NCBI RefSeq assembly: GCF_000427825.1 | Contig: NZ_ATYT01000003.1 | Span: forward strand, 236,487 to 300,486 | Length of the DNA stretch: 64,000 bases | DNA from: Thermocrispum municipale DSM 44069 | GTDB taxonomy: Bacteria > Actinomycetota > Actinomycetes > Mycobacteriales > Pseudonocardiaceae | Reading direction: 5' to 3' | In this document: positions 43,409-52,520 of the stretch, piece by piece | How the letters are laid out: the number at the start of each line of letters is the position of its first letter | Numbering within the stretch: the first letter of the stretch is position 1 | The notes under the pieces: model-generated | Database searches by the model: none | Told to the model about the DNA's origin: nothing | The model's input: the letters and a program-made list of their open reading frames with translations, nothing else | Program-made: the position numbers and the translations under genes

Positions 43409-43969
43409 ATGCAGCACAGCGGGGCGCACGAGGTACAGGACGGTGTCGGCGTCCCGGACGCCTTGCAGCGTTTGTGGACGCCGCACCGGATGGCCTACAT
43501 CAAGGGCGAGAACAAGCCGGACGGCGACGAGCCGCAGGGCTGTCCGTTCTGCCGCATCCCCGAGATGGACGATGACGAAGGCTTGATCATCGCTCGAGGC
43601 GAACTGGTGTACGCGGTGCTGAACCTGTACCCGTACAACCCCGGGCACCTCATGCTGGTGCCGTACCGGCACGTCGCGGACTACACCGACCTCACCAAGG
43701 ACGAGACCGTCGAGGTGGCGGAGCTGACGCAGACCGCGATGCGGGTGGTGCGGTCGGTGTCCAATGCGCACGGGTTCAACATCGGCATGAACCAGGGCTA
43801 CGTCAGTGGCGCGGGGATCGCCGCCCATCTGCACCAGCACGTGGTGCCGCGGTGGGGTGGGGACTCGAATTTCATGCCGGTGATCGGTCACACCAAGGTG
43901 TTGCCGCAGCTGCTGGGGGAGACCCGCAAGCTGCTGGCGGACGCGTGGCCGAGCGCGGGCCCTGCCTGA
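43409..43969 (+). CDS. HIT-domain nucleotide hydrolase/AP4A phosphorylase-like
   Basis: A 186-residue protein. GCPFCRIPEMDDDEGLIIARG and the HIT triad HLHQHVVPRW mark the histidine-triad family. The same gene follows thrS in mycobacteria (Rv2613c), where it is described as AP4A phosphorylase. The next gene there, pgsA, is absent here; repeats and the second priming sugar transferase follow. Confidence 0.93.
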   Translation: MQHSGAHEVQDGVGVPDALQRLWTPHRMAYIKGENKPDGDEPQGCPFCRIPEMDDDEGLIIARGELVYAVLNLYPYNPGHLMLVPYRHVADYTDLTKDETVEVAELTQTAMRVVRSVSNAHGFNIGMNQGYVSGAGIAAHLHQHVVPRWGGDSNFMPVIGHTKVLPQLLGETRKLLADAWPSAGPA

Positions 43970-44001
43970 CAGGGGCACGTGTCGGTTGGAAGGTGCGCGG
44001 C

Positions 44002-44222
44002 CCGGTGGCCGTGCCGACCGCCAAGTGATCAGGCCCTGGGCGCGCCTGACGCGGCGTGGTTCGACCGCCAGGCGGTCAGCAACACGCTGCCGGCGAGTGC
44101 AGTCGGACAAGTGATCAAGCTCTGGATGCGCTTGGCGCGGGCACGGTTCGGCTGCCAGCGGGCCGGTGTCCGGTGGCCGTACCGACCGCCAAGTGATCAG
44201 GCCCTGGGCGCGCCTGACGCGG
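44002..44222 (+). repeat. 53-bp direct repeats with a degenerate middle copy
   Basis: Segments 44002-44054 and 44170-44222 are 53 bp long with a single mismatch. A shorter, diverged copy of the AAGTGATCA(G/A)GC core lies between (44109-44140). They lie inside a 665-bp gene-free stretch (43970-44634) between the HIT and sugar-transferase genes. No mobile gene is attached. They may be footprints of a rearrangement or a regulatory repeat. Confidence 0.75.
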
Positions 44223-44634
44223 GAGGTGCCCGGGGTGCCGCGCGGTCGGCGACGCGTGGGGCACGCCAGTCACCCTGAGTAGCCGCACGACCTGGCTTGC
44301 TCCGGGTCGGTCACCTGTGGCTGGGGACCTTGGTCACCGCCTGCTCGCGCACGCCGCACACCCCACAGAGGCGCGGCGCCATCAAGGTGTCGCAGGCCAA
44401 GGTGTAGATCTGCGCCGGTCGGCCACGCCCGCATCCGACGTTGCCCTAATCATCCGGAAAATCCGTTTTCTGCTCCCGTAACTCTTTCGGGTGAACCGGC
44501 GAATCTGTGGGCAGGCAAGACGGTGAGCCTCGGGTGTTCGGGATTCGGTTCGCCGTCGGGATTCCACAGGTGGCTGATACCGGGCTGCGCGCTGTCCTGT
44601 CACCAGCGCGGGCCGGACGGAAGGGGCGTGGCGA
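44223..44634. other. Gene-free leader of polysaccharide block 2
   Basis: No coding region is evident. The AT-richer stretch around 44440-44475 (CCTAATCATCCGGAAAATCC) is the best location for the promoter of the block-2 operon starting at 44635. Confidence 0.4.
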
Positions 44635-46152
44635 ATGAGTGACCATGTCGATTCCTCCGCGCCGACCGTGCAGACCGAGTCGCGGCTGAATCGAGAAGCC
44701 TTCTACTCGCGCTCGTTCCGGCCGCCCGCGGCGGCGTGGGAGCCGCGCTATCGGCAGTGGATCATCCTCGCCGACTTCGTCGCCACCATCGTGGTCGTCG
44801 TTGTCGTCGGCGCGATCATGGAGATGCGTCATCCGCACTGGGGTGTGACCCCGCTGTTCGGGTTGCCCGTCCTGGTCACGCTCGAGCTGCTGACCGTCGG
44901 CGCGGTCATGCTCGCGTTCGGGCTCAGCCGCGTCTGGCATCCGGTGGTGCTCGGCCAGGGGCCCGAGGAGTTCGGCAGGCTGGGCAAAGGCCTGTTCGCC
45001 TCGATCGTCGCGTTGAATGCCGCGCTGCTCGCCGCGGGAAGCCCGGCGGGTGCGCGGCTGTGGGTGTTCGTGGTCGTTCCGGCGATCGCCGCCCTGGTGT
45101 TCCCTCAGCGCTATCTCGCCAGACGGTGGTTGCACCGCCGGCGCAGGCAAGGACGATGTCTGCTGCCCGTGCTGGCCACCGGGACACCGGAATCCATCAG
45201 CGACCTGATCGACCGCACCACGAAGGCCTCGCACGTCGGGTGGCGGGTGGCCGCGGCCTGCACGGTCGACGGCGGTACCGACAAGAAGGCCGAGATCGAC
45301 GGCGTTCCGGTCGTCGGCCGGTTCTCCGATGTCGCCGAACACGTCAAGCGGGGCGGCTACCGCATCGTGGCGGTGACGCCCGACCGGTACTGGACACCCG
45401 AGCGGCTGCGCAGGCTGGCATGGGACCTGGAGGGCACCGGCACCGAGATGGTGATCGCGCCGCGCCTGATGGAGGTCGCCGGGCCGCGGCTGCACATCTC
45501 CGGGGTGCTCGGCATGCCGCTGCTGCGGGTGAGCGAGCCCGCGTTCACCGGGTTCTCCCGGCTGGTCAAATCCGCCGTCGACCGGGTCGGCTCGCTGCTG
45601 TTGCTGATCCTGTTGTCGCCGTTGATGCTGCTCACCGCCCTCGCCATCAAGATCGACAGCCGCGGACCGGTGCTGTTCAAACAGCAGCGGATCGGCAAGG
45701 ACGGCGTGCCGTTCACCGTGCTGAAGTTCCGCACCATGGTCCCGGAAGCCGAGCGGATGCGCGCCGACCTGATCGAGGTCAACGAGGGCGCGGGCCTGCT
45801 GTTCAAGCTCCGCCGCGACCCGCGCGTCACCCGGGTCGGCCGGATCCTGCGGCGCTACTCGATCGACGAACTCCCGCAGCTGTTCAACGTGCTCGGCGGC
45901 TCGATGTCGTTGGTCGGCCCGCGGCCACCGCTGCCGGAAGAGAGCGCCAAGTACGCCCCGAGCGTGCGGCGCCGGCTGCTGGTCAAGCCGGGAATGACCG
46001 GGTTGTGGCAGGTCAGCGGCCGCAGCGAACTGTCGTGGGAGGAGTCCGTGCGGCTCGATCTGCGCTACGTCGAGGACTGGTCGCTGGCACTCGACTTGAT
46101 GATCTTGTGGAAGACACTACGGGCCGTCATCGGCGGCGAGGGGGCTTACTGA
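44635..46152 (+). CDS. Polyprenyl-phosphate sugar-1-phosphate transferase (priming enzyme, block 2)
   Basis: A 505-residue paralog of the enzyme at 24867 with the same layout: four N-terminal helices, central CoA-binding-like domain, re-entrant helix and PF02397 domain (KQQRIGKDGVPFTVLKFRTM, FKLRRDPRVTRVGRILRRYSIDELPQLFNVL, GSMSLVGPRPPLPEE, GLWQVSGRSELSWEESVRLD). It heads a long same-strand gene series to 57248, with the next gene 1 bp away. Two primers suggest two glycans or two growth conditions. Confidence 0.94.
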   Translation: MSDHVDSSAPTVQTESRLNREAFYSRSFRPPAAAWEPRYRQWIILADFVATIVVVVVVGAIMEMRHPHWGVTPLFGLPVLVTLELLTVGAVMLAFGLSRVWHPVVLGQGPEEFGRLGKGLFASIVALNAALLAAGSPAGARLWVFVVVPAIAALVFPQRYLARRWLHRRRRQGRCLLPVLATGTPESISDLIDRTTKASHVGWRVAAACTVDGGTDKKAEIDGVPVVGRFSDVAEHVKRGGYRIVAVTPDRYWTPERLRRLAWDLEGTGTEMVIAPRLMEVAGPRLHISGVLGMPLLRVSEPAFTGFSRLVKSAVDRVGSLLLLILLSPLMLLTALAIKIDSRGPVLFKQQRIGKDGVPFTVLKFRTMVPEAERMRADLIEVNEGAGLLFKLRRDPRVTRVGRILRRYSIDELPQLFNVLGGSMSLVGPRPPLPEESAKYAPSVRRRLLVKPGMTGLWQVSGRSELSWEESVRLDLRYVEDWSLALDLMILWKTLRAVIGGEGAY

Positions 46153-46153
46153 C

Positions 46154-47389
46154 ATGACGAGCTGCCGACTGTGCGGATCCTCGGCGCTGGCCGGCGTGGT
46201 CGACCTGGGCGCAACACCGCCGTGCGAACTGTTCTTGACCGCGGACCAGCTGGACGAGCCGGAAATGACCTATCCGCTGCACCTGCGGGTGTGCACGGAC
46301 TGCCTGCTCGCGCAGCTTCCCCCACTCATCACCCCGGAGGACACCTTCACCGAGTACGCGTACTTCTCGTCGTACTCGGACTCCTACGTGGCGCACGCCC
46401 GGCAGCTCGTCGCCCACGCCGTCCACCGCCTCGGCCTCGGTGACGAGTCGTTCGTCGTGGAGGTCGCCAGCAACGACGGATACCTGCTGCAGCACGTGGT
46501 GGAACGCGGCATCCGCTGCCTCGGCGTCGAACCGTCGGTCAACGTCGGCGAAGCCGCCCGCGGCAAAGGCGTCCCGACCGTGACGGAGTTCCTCACTCCG
46601 GAGTCCGGTGCCGAGCTCCGCGCCGAGCACGGGCCCGCGGACCTGGTCGTGGCGAACAACGTCTACGCGCACATTCCGGACGTCGTCGGCTTCACGCAGG
46701 GACTGCGTGCACTGGTCGCCGACGACGGGTGGGTCTCGATCGAGGTGCAGCACCTGCTCACGTTGATCGAGCTCAACCAGTACGACACGATCTACCACGA
46801 ACATTTCCAGTACTACACCGTGGCGTCGGCGCAGCGAGCGCTGGCCAGCGGCGGGCTGGCACTGGTCGACGTCGAGTTGATCGACACCCACGGCGGGTCC
46901 ATCCGGCTGTGGGCGCGGCCGCAGGAGGTCGCCGGCGAACCCACCAGCCGGGTGGCCGACGTGCTGGCCGCGGAAAAGGCCGCGGGCCTGCACGAACTGT
47001 CCGGCTACGCCAACTTCGGCGCCGCGGTGGCGAAGGTCCGGCGCGATCTGTCGCGGTTCTTGATCGAGGCCGCCGAGAAGGGTCAGCGCGTCGTCGGCTA
47101 CGGCGCGCCCGGCAAGGCGAACACGCTGCTCAACCACTGCGGCATCCGCACCGACCTGCTGGCCTACACGGTGGACCGCAACCCGTACAAGCACGGCCGC
47201 TACACCCCGGGCACGCGCATCCCGATCCTGCCGCCGGAGCGGATCGCCCATGACCGGCCCGACTACGTGCTGGTGCTGCCCTGGAACCTGCGCGAGGAAC
47301 TCACCGAACAACTGGCCTACGTCGGCGGGTGGGGTGGCCGCTTGGTCTACGCCATCCCGCGGCTGGAGATTGTGGAGGTATCGCCGTGA
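46154..47389 (+). CDS. Sugar C-methyltransferase (TylCIII-like)
   Basis: A 411-residue three-domain enzyme: N-terminal zinc domain (CRLCGSSALAGVVDLGATPP ... LRVCTDCLLAQL), SAM-binding domain with intact motif I (VVEVASNDGYLLQHV) and the catalytic-type segment YDTIYHEHFQYYTVAS, then the C-terminal domain (VVGYGAPGKANTLLNHCGI). The family C-methylates NDP-hexoses to make branched sugars. The nucleotidyltransferase start overlaps its stop, supporting action on the sugar nucleotide made there. Confidence 0.93.
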   Translation: MTSCRLCGSSALAGVVDLGATPPCELFLTADQLDEPEMTYPLHLRVCTDCLLAQLPPLITPEDTFTEYAYFSSYSDSYVAHARQLVAHAVHRLGLGDESFVVEVASNDGYLLQHVVERGIRCLGVEPSVNVGEAARGKGVPTVTEFLTPESGAELRAEHGPADLVVANNVYAHIPDVVGFTQGLRALVADDGWVSIEVQHLLTLIELNQYDTIYHEHFQYYTVASAQRALASGGLALVDVELIDTHGGSIRLWARPQEVAGEPTSRVADVLAAEKAAGLHELSGYANFGAAVAKVRRDLSRFLIEAAEKGQRVVGYGAPGKANTLLNHCGIRTDLLAYTVDRNPYKHGRYTPGTRIPILPPERIAHDRPDYVLVLPWNLREELTEQLAYVGGWGGRLVYAIPRLEIVEVSP

Positions 47390-48225
47390 AAGTCGTTCTG
47401 TTCTGCGGCGGTTATGGCATGCGCATGCGCGACGGCGTGTCCGCGCTGCCCAAGCCGATGGCCATGGTGGGTCCCCGCCCGCTGATCTGGCACGTGATGC
47501 GGTACTACGCGCACTTCGGGCACAAGGACTTCGTCCTGTGTCTCGGCTACGGGGCCGACCACATCAAGGAGTTCTTCCTCAACTACTCCGAGACCGCCTC
47601 CAACGACTTCGTGTTGCGTGACGGCGAGGTCGAGATGCTCACGTCGGACATGAGCGACTGGACCATCACGTTCGTGCACACCGGTCTGGACTCGCCGATC
47701 GGGGAGCGGCTGCGGCGGGTGCGTCCCTACGTCGAGGACGAGGAGATGTTCCTGGCCAACTACGCCGACGTGCTCACCGATGCGCACCTGCCGGACATCA
47801 TCGACCGGTTCGCCGCCGCGGACGCCGGGGCGTCGCTGCTCGCGGTGCCGCCCCAGTCGGCGTTCCACGTGGTGCAGCTCGGCGAGAAATCCCGCGTCGA
47901 CCAGATCATCGAGGTCTCCACGATGCCGCTGTGGGAGAACGGTGGGTACTTCGTGCTGCGGCCGGAGATCTTCGACTACCTGCCGCCCGACGGCGACCTG
48001 GTCGGTGACGTGTGCACCGAGCTGGCCAAGCGTGGCCGCCTGCTGGCCTACCCGTACCGCGGCTTCTGGCAAGCGGCGGACACGGTGAAGGAACGCGCGG
48101 CGCTGGACGCCGCCTACGCGGCCGGTAACCGTCCCTGGATGCTGTGGGAGCAGGGTCGGGCCGACCCGCCGCCCCGGCATCCCGAACCCCAGCAGCTGCC
48201 CGCGCTGCAGCTGACCGAGCGGTGA
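47386..48225 (+). CDS. Glucose-1-phosphate cytidylyltransferase-like nucleotidyltransferase
   Basis: A 279-residue nucleotidyltransferase. VVLFCGGYGMRMRDG...LPKPMAMVGPRPLIWHVMRYYAHFGHKDFVLCLGYGADHIKEFFLNY is typical of the RfbF-like group (CDP-glucose formation), and DLVGDVCTELAKRGRL is near the C-terminus. Expected reaction: CTP (or another NTP) plus sugar-1-phosphate. GTG start overlaps the methyltransferase stop; the PIG-L gene starts in its own stop. Confidence 0.9.
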   Translation: MKVVLFCGGYGMRMRDGVSALPKPMAMVGPRPLIWHVMRYYAHFGHKDFVLCLGYGADHIKEFFLNYSETASNDFVLRDGEVEMLTSDMSDWTITFVHTGLDSPIGERLRRVRPYVEDEEMFLANYADVLTDAHLPDIIDRFAAADAGASLLAVPPQSAFHVVQLGEKSRVDQIIEVSTMPLWENGGYFVLRPEIFDYLPPDGDLVGDVCTELAKRGRLLAYPYRGFWQAADTVKERAALDAAYAAGNRPWMLWEQGRADPPPRHPEPQQLPALQLTER

Positions 48226-48875
48226 CCGGGCAGGCGAGCCTCGGGCGGGTGGATCACCTCCTGCTGCTCGGGGCACATTGCGACGACATCGCCATCGGCT
48301 GCGGCGGCACGGTGCTCCAGCTGTGCCGGGCGAACCCAGGACTGCAGGTCAGCGCGGTGGTGCTGTGCGGGGGAGGGACCGCGCGGGAGGCCGAGGAGCG
48401 GATGGCGCTCGCCGCGCTGTGCGCCAAGGCCGAACTGGACGTGATGGTGCTGGATCTGCCGGACGGCCGGGTGCCCGCGCACTGGACCCGCGCCAAGGAC
48501 GCGCTGGAGGCGTTGCGGCTGCGCTGCGACCCGGACCTGATCTTGGCGCCCGCTCCGCACGACGCGCACCAGGACCACCGGACACTGGCCAAGCTGGTGC
48601 CCACGGTGTTCCGGGCACACCAGGCGCTGGGCTACGAGATCCTCAAGTGGGACGGCGACCTGGCCCAGCCCAACCTGTACGTGTCGCTGCCGGAGACCGT
48701 GCTGGCTGACAAGCTGGACATCCTGCACCGGCACTACGGCTCCCAGCGCGGACGGACCTGGTTCGACGACGAAGCCTTCCGCGGGCTGGCGCGCGTCCGC
48801 GGCGTGCAGTCCGGCGACCGCTACGCCGAGGCGTTCCACGCGCCCAAGCTCTCGCTGCGGGTAGGTGCGTCGTGA
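48222..48875 (+). CDS. PIG-L (LmbE) family deacetylase
   Basis: A 217-residue zinc-dependent deacetylase. The AHPDDE motif appears as GAHCDDIAIGCGG: the first His and Asp remain, while the residue often Glu in the AHCDDIEIGCGG subgroup is Ala. HDAHQDHRTLAK supplies later metal ligands. It probably deacetylates an N-acetylated sugar in the pathway. GTGA overlaps on both sides show coupling with the nucleotidyltransferase and second methyltransferase genes. Confidence 0.88.
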   Translation: MTGQASLGRVDHLLLLGAHCDDIAIGCGGTVLQLCRANPGLQVSAVVLCGGGTAREAEERMALAALCAKAELDVMVLDLPDGRVPAHWTRAKDALEALRLRCDPDLILAPAPHDAHQDHRTLAKLVPTVFRAHQALGYEILKWDGDLAQPNLYVSLPETVLADKLDILHRHYGSQRGRTWFDDEAFRGLARVRGVQSGDRYAEAFHAPKLSLRVGAS

Positions 48876-50017
48876 GCACCGACATCCGCTGCCGGTTCTG
48901 CGGCAGCACGAACGGCGAGGTCGTGGCCGACCTCGGCATGCAGCCGGCGTGCGACCACTTCCCGTACGCCGACGCCGCGCAGACCGATCCGGTCTACCCG
49001 CTCAGGTTGTGGGTGTGCCGCCGCTGCCACCTGGCCCAGCTGGCCGAGGACCCCACCGAGCCGGACGAGCCGCGCGGCGTCGAACCGCTGGCGCTGGTGC
49101 GGCAGGCCCGCCAGGCCGTGGCCGCGGTGCACGCGGCCGGACTGCTGCCGTCCGAGGGCGTGGCGCTCGAGCACGGCAGTCCGCACGGTGGGTCGTGGCT
49201 CGGTCTGCTCGACGAGCGCGGCATCCGCCCGGCGACCGACCCCGGCCGACCGGTCGACGTGGTGGTGGACAGCTTCGGGCTGATGCACGACGCCGACCAG
49301 AACGCCGCGCTGGAGCAACGGGTTGACGAACTCAAGCCGGACGGCGTCCTGCTGGTCCAGTTCCACTCGCTGGCCGCGGTGCTGCGGAAGCGGCAGTGGA
49401 ACGCCATCCGGCACGGGCACCCGGTGTATCTGTCCACCCCGGCGCTGGTCGGCATGCTCGCCCGGGTCGGACTGCGCACCGTGGCCGCGTGGTGGTTCGA
49501 CCTCTACGGCGGAACGGTGTTGCTGGCCGCGCGCCGTCAGGGGTCGATCAGCCCGTCCGTGCGGCATCTCATCGACGACGAGCTGGCCGCCGGGGTCGAG
49601 GACTTCGGCGAATTGCGCGCGCTGGCGACCGCGGCCGACGAGACCGCGCTGGCGCTACGCGGATGGCTGGCCGACGAGCAGTCCCACGGCCGCACCGTGC
49701 TCGGCTACGGCGCTGCCTCCCGGGCCGTGCCGCTGCTCAACCACGCGGGCATCGGACCGGACCTGCTGCCCGCGGTGGCCGATGCCTCCGAAGCCAAACA
49801 AGGCAGGCGATTCCCCGGCGTCGGTGTTCCGATCATCTCGCCCGACGAGCTGGTCAGCCTCGCTCCGGACGACGTAGTGCTGTTCGTGCCCGACATGCTC
49901 GACGAGATCCGTGCCCGGCTGCCCGAGATCGAGCGCAGGGGTGGCCGCTGGGTGGTGCTGGAGCCTGCGCCCCGGGTGATCGAGACGAGCAAGAAAACCG
50001 CGACGAAGGGGTCCTGA
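48872..50017 (+). CDS. Divergent C-methyltransferase-like protein with lost SAM motif
   Basis: A 381-residue paralog of the gene at 46154. The zinc domain is kept (CRFCGSTNGEVVADLGMQPA ... LWVCRRCHLAQL) and so is the C-terminal domain (TVLGYGAASRAVPLLNHAGI). Between them the SAM motif is altered (ALEHGSPHGGSWLGLLDERG in place of VEVASNDGYLLQ) and the central domain is shorter. It may be a non-methylating partner or carry out another reaction on the sugar. Good codon use and GTGA coupling argue against a pseudogene. Confidence 0.8.
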   Translation: MSTDIRCRFCGSTNGEVVADLGMQPACDHFPYADAAQTDPVYPLRLWVCRRCHLAQLAEDPTEPDEPRGVEPLALVRQARQAVAAVHAAGLLPSEGVALEHGSPHGGSWLGLLDERGIRPATDPGRPVDVVVDSFGLMHDADQNAALEQRVDELKPDGVLLVQFHSLAAVLRKRQWNAIRHGHPVYLSTPALVGMLARVGLRTVAAWWFDLYGGTVLLAARRQGSISPSVRHLIDDELAAGVEDFGELRALATAADETALALRGWLADEQSHGRTVLGYGAASRAVPLLNHAGIGPDLLPAVADASEAKQGRRFPGVGVPIISPDELVSLAPDDVVLFVPDMLDEIRARLPEIERRGGRWVVLEPAPRVIETSKKTATKGS

Positions 50018-50020
50018 CAC

Positions 50021-51163
50021 ATGACTGCGCCCAGCGTGACCGACCGTTTCCGGGCCGACGAGGTACGCGCCGACGATCTGACCACGATGCTGGCCGATCT
50101 GGCGGCCGCCGGTGCCGACCTGGCGCGCCTGTCCGGGCAACGGCTGCTGATCACCGGCGGGGCCGGCTTCCTCGGCTACTACCTGGTGCAGCTGCCGCTG
50201 GCGTGGAACGACCAGAACCCTGATCTGGCGCCGATCGACGTCACGGTGTTCGACAACTACATCCGCGGCGTGCCGCCGTGGCTGGACCGGCTGGCGGTGC
50301 GGCGTGATGTCACGCTACGGCCGCACGACGTGCGAGAACCGCTCCCGGGCGACATGGGGGAGTTCTCCTACGTCATCCACGCGGCGGGTATCGCGTCACC
50401 GACGTACTACCGGGCGCACCCGATCGAGACGATGGACGCCAACATCACCGGGCTGCGCAATCTGCTCGACTACGCCCGCGAGCGGCTGGCCGCCGGCGCC
50501 CGGTTCGAGGGGATGCTGTTCTTCTCCTCCAGCGAGATCTACGGTGACCCCGAGCCGTCGGCCATCCCCACGCCGGAGACGTATCGCGGGTTCGTCTCCT
50601 GCACCGGCCCGCGCGCTTGCTACGACGAATCGAAGCGGTACGGCGAGACACTGTGCGTGAACTTCGCGCAGCAGTACGGCGTGCCGGTGCGCATGGCACG
50701 GCCCTTCAACAACTACGGCCCCGGCATGAAGATCACCGACGGCCGAGTGATCGCCGACCTGTGCCGGGACGCGCTCGCCGGACGTGACCTGGTGCTGCGG
50801 TCGGACGGCACACCGCGCCGGACGTTCTGCTACGTCTCCGACGCGGTCACCGGCTACTACCTGGCGTTGCTGCGCGGCGGTGACGGCGAACCGTACAACG
50901 TGGGCATCGACGGCCCGGAGATCTCGATGCTCGAGCTGGCCACCACGATCGCGCGCGTCACCGAGGAGCTCACCGGGGTGCGCCCGTCGGTCACCCACGA
51001 GCCGAGCCCGGAGTCGGCCTACCTGATCGACAACCCCAACCGGCGCTGCCCGGACATCACCAAGCTGCGCGGCCTGGGCTTCCGGCCACGGGTCGACCTG
51101 GAGGACGGACTGCGCCGCACGCTGCGCTGGTATGCCGGCAACCCCGGCGGGACGGAGCAATGA
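50021..51163 (+). CDS. NAD-dependent sugar epimerase/decarboxylase (UXS-like SDR)
   Basis: A 380-residue extended SDR. The Rossmann motif is LLITGGAGFLGYYLV (residues about 43-57) and the catalytic pattern is SSSEIYG with YDESKRYGE (Tyr-x3-Lys). ARPFNNYGPGM and SDGTPRRTFCYVSDAV resemble UDP-glucuronate decarboxylases. Since UDP-glucose dehydrogenase is next, UDP-xylose-type sugar formation is a good guess; an N-terminal extension of about 40 residues is unusual. Its stop overlaps the next start. Confidence 0.85.
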   Translation: MTAPSVTDRFRADEVRADDLTTMLADLAAAGADLARLSGQRLLITGGAGFLGYYLVQLPLAWNDQNPDLAPIDVTVFDNYIRGVPPWLDRLAVRRDVTLRPHDVREPLPGDMGEFSYVIHAAGIASPTYYRAHPIETMDANITGLRNLLDYARERLAAGARFEGMLFFSSSEIYGDPEPSAIPTPETYRGFVSCTGPRACYDESKRYGETLCVNFAQQYGVPVRMARPFNNYGPGMKITDGRVIADLCRDALAGRDLVLRSDGTPRRTFCYVSDAVTGYYLALLRGGDGEPYNVGIDGPEISMLELATTIARVTEELTGVRPSVTHEPSPESAYLIDNPNRRCPDITKLRGLGFRPRVDLEDGLRRTLRWYAGNPGGTEQ

Positions 51164-52473
51164 TGCGCATCGCCGTCGTCGGAGCCGGCTACGTCGGTCT
51201 GGTCACCGGAGTGGGTCTGGCCGAGCACGGGCATCACGTCGTATGCGTCGACGTGGATGCCGCGCGGGTCGAGGCCATCAACGCGGGCCGAGCCCCGATC
51301 GTCGAAGCAGGCCTGGACGAACTCCTCGCCCGGCACGCGGGGGAGCGGTTCACTGCCACGACCGACATCGTCGACGCCGTCGCTGCCAGCAGCGTCATCT
51401 TCGTGTGCGTCGGCACGCCGTCACGGCCGGACGGCAGCATCGACACCTCGTTCGTGCAGGCTGCCGCCGCGGAGGTCGGGGCGGCGCTGCGGCCGGGGCA
51501 CAGCGTGATCGTCAAGAGCACGGTGGTTCCGGGGACGACCGACGAACTGGTCACCGCGACACTGACGGAGGCATCCGGGCTGCGGCCGGGTGAGGACTTC
51601 GGTGTCGGCGCCAACCCCGAGTTCCTCACCGAGGGGCAGGCGGTGGCCGACTTCCTGTACCCGGACCGCGTCGTCATCGGTGGCGACGACCTCGCACTGT
51701 CGGCGCTGCGCGAGGTGTACGCGGAGTTCACGGGTGTGCCGCTGGTGCAGACGAACGCGCGCACCGCCGAGATGATCAAGTACGCGTCCAACGCCATGCT
51801 CGCCACGGCCATCTCGTTCACCAACGAGCTGGCCAACCTCGGGGCGGCCCTGGGCGGGGTGGACACCACCGAGGTCATGCGCGGCGTGCACTTGTCCCGC
51901 TACCTGACGTCGCACGCCCCCGGCCGCGCCGGGTTGGCCTCGTTCTTCGAGGCGGGCTGTGGCTACGGAGGGAGCTGCCTGCCGAAGGACGTGGCCGCGT
52001 TGACCGCGCTGGGCGATCAAGTCGGCTCGCCGCTGCGGGTGTTGCAGGCGGTGGCGGCCGTCAACGACGACCAGCCGTCGCGCCTGGTCGACATCGTCGA
52101 GCACGAGCTGGGCGGCTTGGCCGGGCGTCGCGTGACGGTCCTGGGACTGGCGTTCAAACCGGACACCGACGACACGCGGTGTTCCCCCGCCTTTCCGGTG
52201 ATCAGGCAACTGCGCGACAAGGGCGCCGACGTGGTCGTGCACGACCCCGTGGTCGGCGCCGAGGCGGTTGCCGACTCGCCCGGAGTCACGCACAGCACGC
52301 ATCTCGCGGTGGCGGTCAAAGGCGCCGATGCCGTGGTGCTGATCACCAAGTGGGAGCAGTACCAGGCGCTGCCGGGGCTGTTGGCCGAACTCGACGCGAA
52401 GCCACTGGTCGTGGACGGCAGGCGGGTGCTCGAGGCGTCGTCGGTGGCCAGATACGCGGGGATCGGGCGATAG
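51160..52473 (+). CDS. UDP-glucose/GDP-mannose dehydrogenase family protein
   Basis: A 437-residue dehydrogenase. NAD-binding RIAVVGAGYVGLVTGVGLAEHG, VGANPEFLTEGQAV, NARTAEMIKYASNAMLA and catalytic GCGYGGSCLPKD (nucleophile Cys) are present, followed by the C-terminal Rossmann domain (VLGLAFKPDTDDTRCSPA). It oxidises an NDP-sugar at C6 to the uronic acid; UDP-glucose is the likeliest substrate. Two in-frame ATGs overlap the upstream stop. Confidence 0.95.
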   Translation: MMRIAVVGAGYVGLVTGVGLAEHGHHVVCVDVDAARVEAINAGRAPIVEAGLDELLARHAGERFTATTDIVDAVAASSVIFVCVGTPSRPDGSIDTSFVQAAAAEVGAALRPGHSVIVKSTVVPGTTDELVTATLTEASGLRPGEDFGVGANPEFLTEGQAVADFLYPDRVVIGGDDLALSALREVYAEFTGVPLVQTNARTAEMIKYASNAMLATAISFTNELANLGAALGGVDTTEVMRGVHLSRYLTSHAPGRAGLASFFEAGCGYGGSCLPKDVAALTALGDQVGSPLRVLQAVAAVNDDQPSRLVDIVEHELGGLAGRRVTVLGLAFKPDTDDTRCSPAFPVIRQLRDKGADVVVHDPVVGAEAVADSPGVTHSTHLAVAVKGADAVVLITKWEQYQALPGLLAELDAKPLVVDGRRVLEASSVARYAGIGR

Positions 52474-52520
52474 CGCGGTGGATGAAGCGAGGGGATGGGT
52501 GAGCAGTCGGTGAGCAGACG

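Noticed and set aside
41423..44110. 895-codon minus-strand ORF
   Set aside because: It is antisense to thrS and HIT, whose motifs are unmistakable.
44002..44222. Insertion sequence bounded by 53-bp direct repeats
   Set aside because: There is no transposase ORF in or near the repeats and they are direct rather than inverted.
43979..44278. 99-codon ORF over the 53-bp repeats
   Set aside because: Its repeats in protein simply mirror the DNA repeats; no ribosome binding site and no coding bias.
47386..47430. Mutated nucleotidyltransferase active site (GGYGMRM in place of GGxGTRL)
   Set aside because: FCGG.GMR is normal for the RfbF-like subgroup of actinobacteria, so it is not a sign of inactivation.
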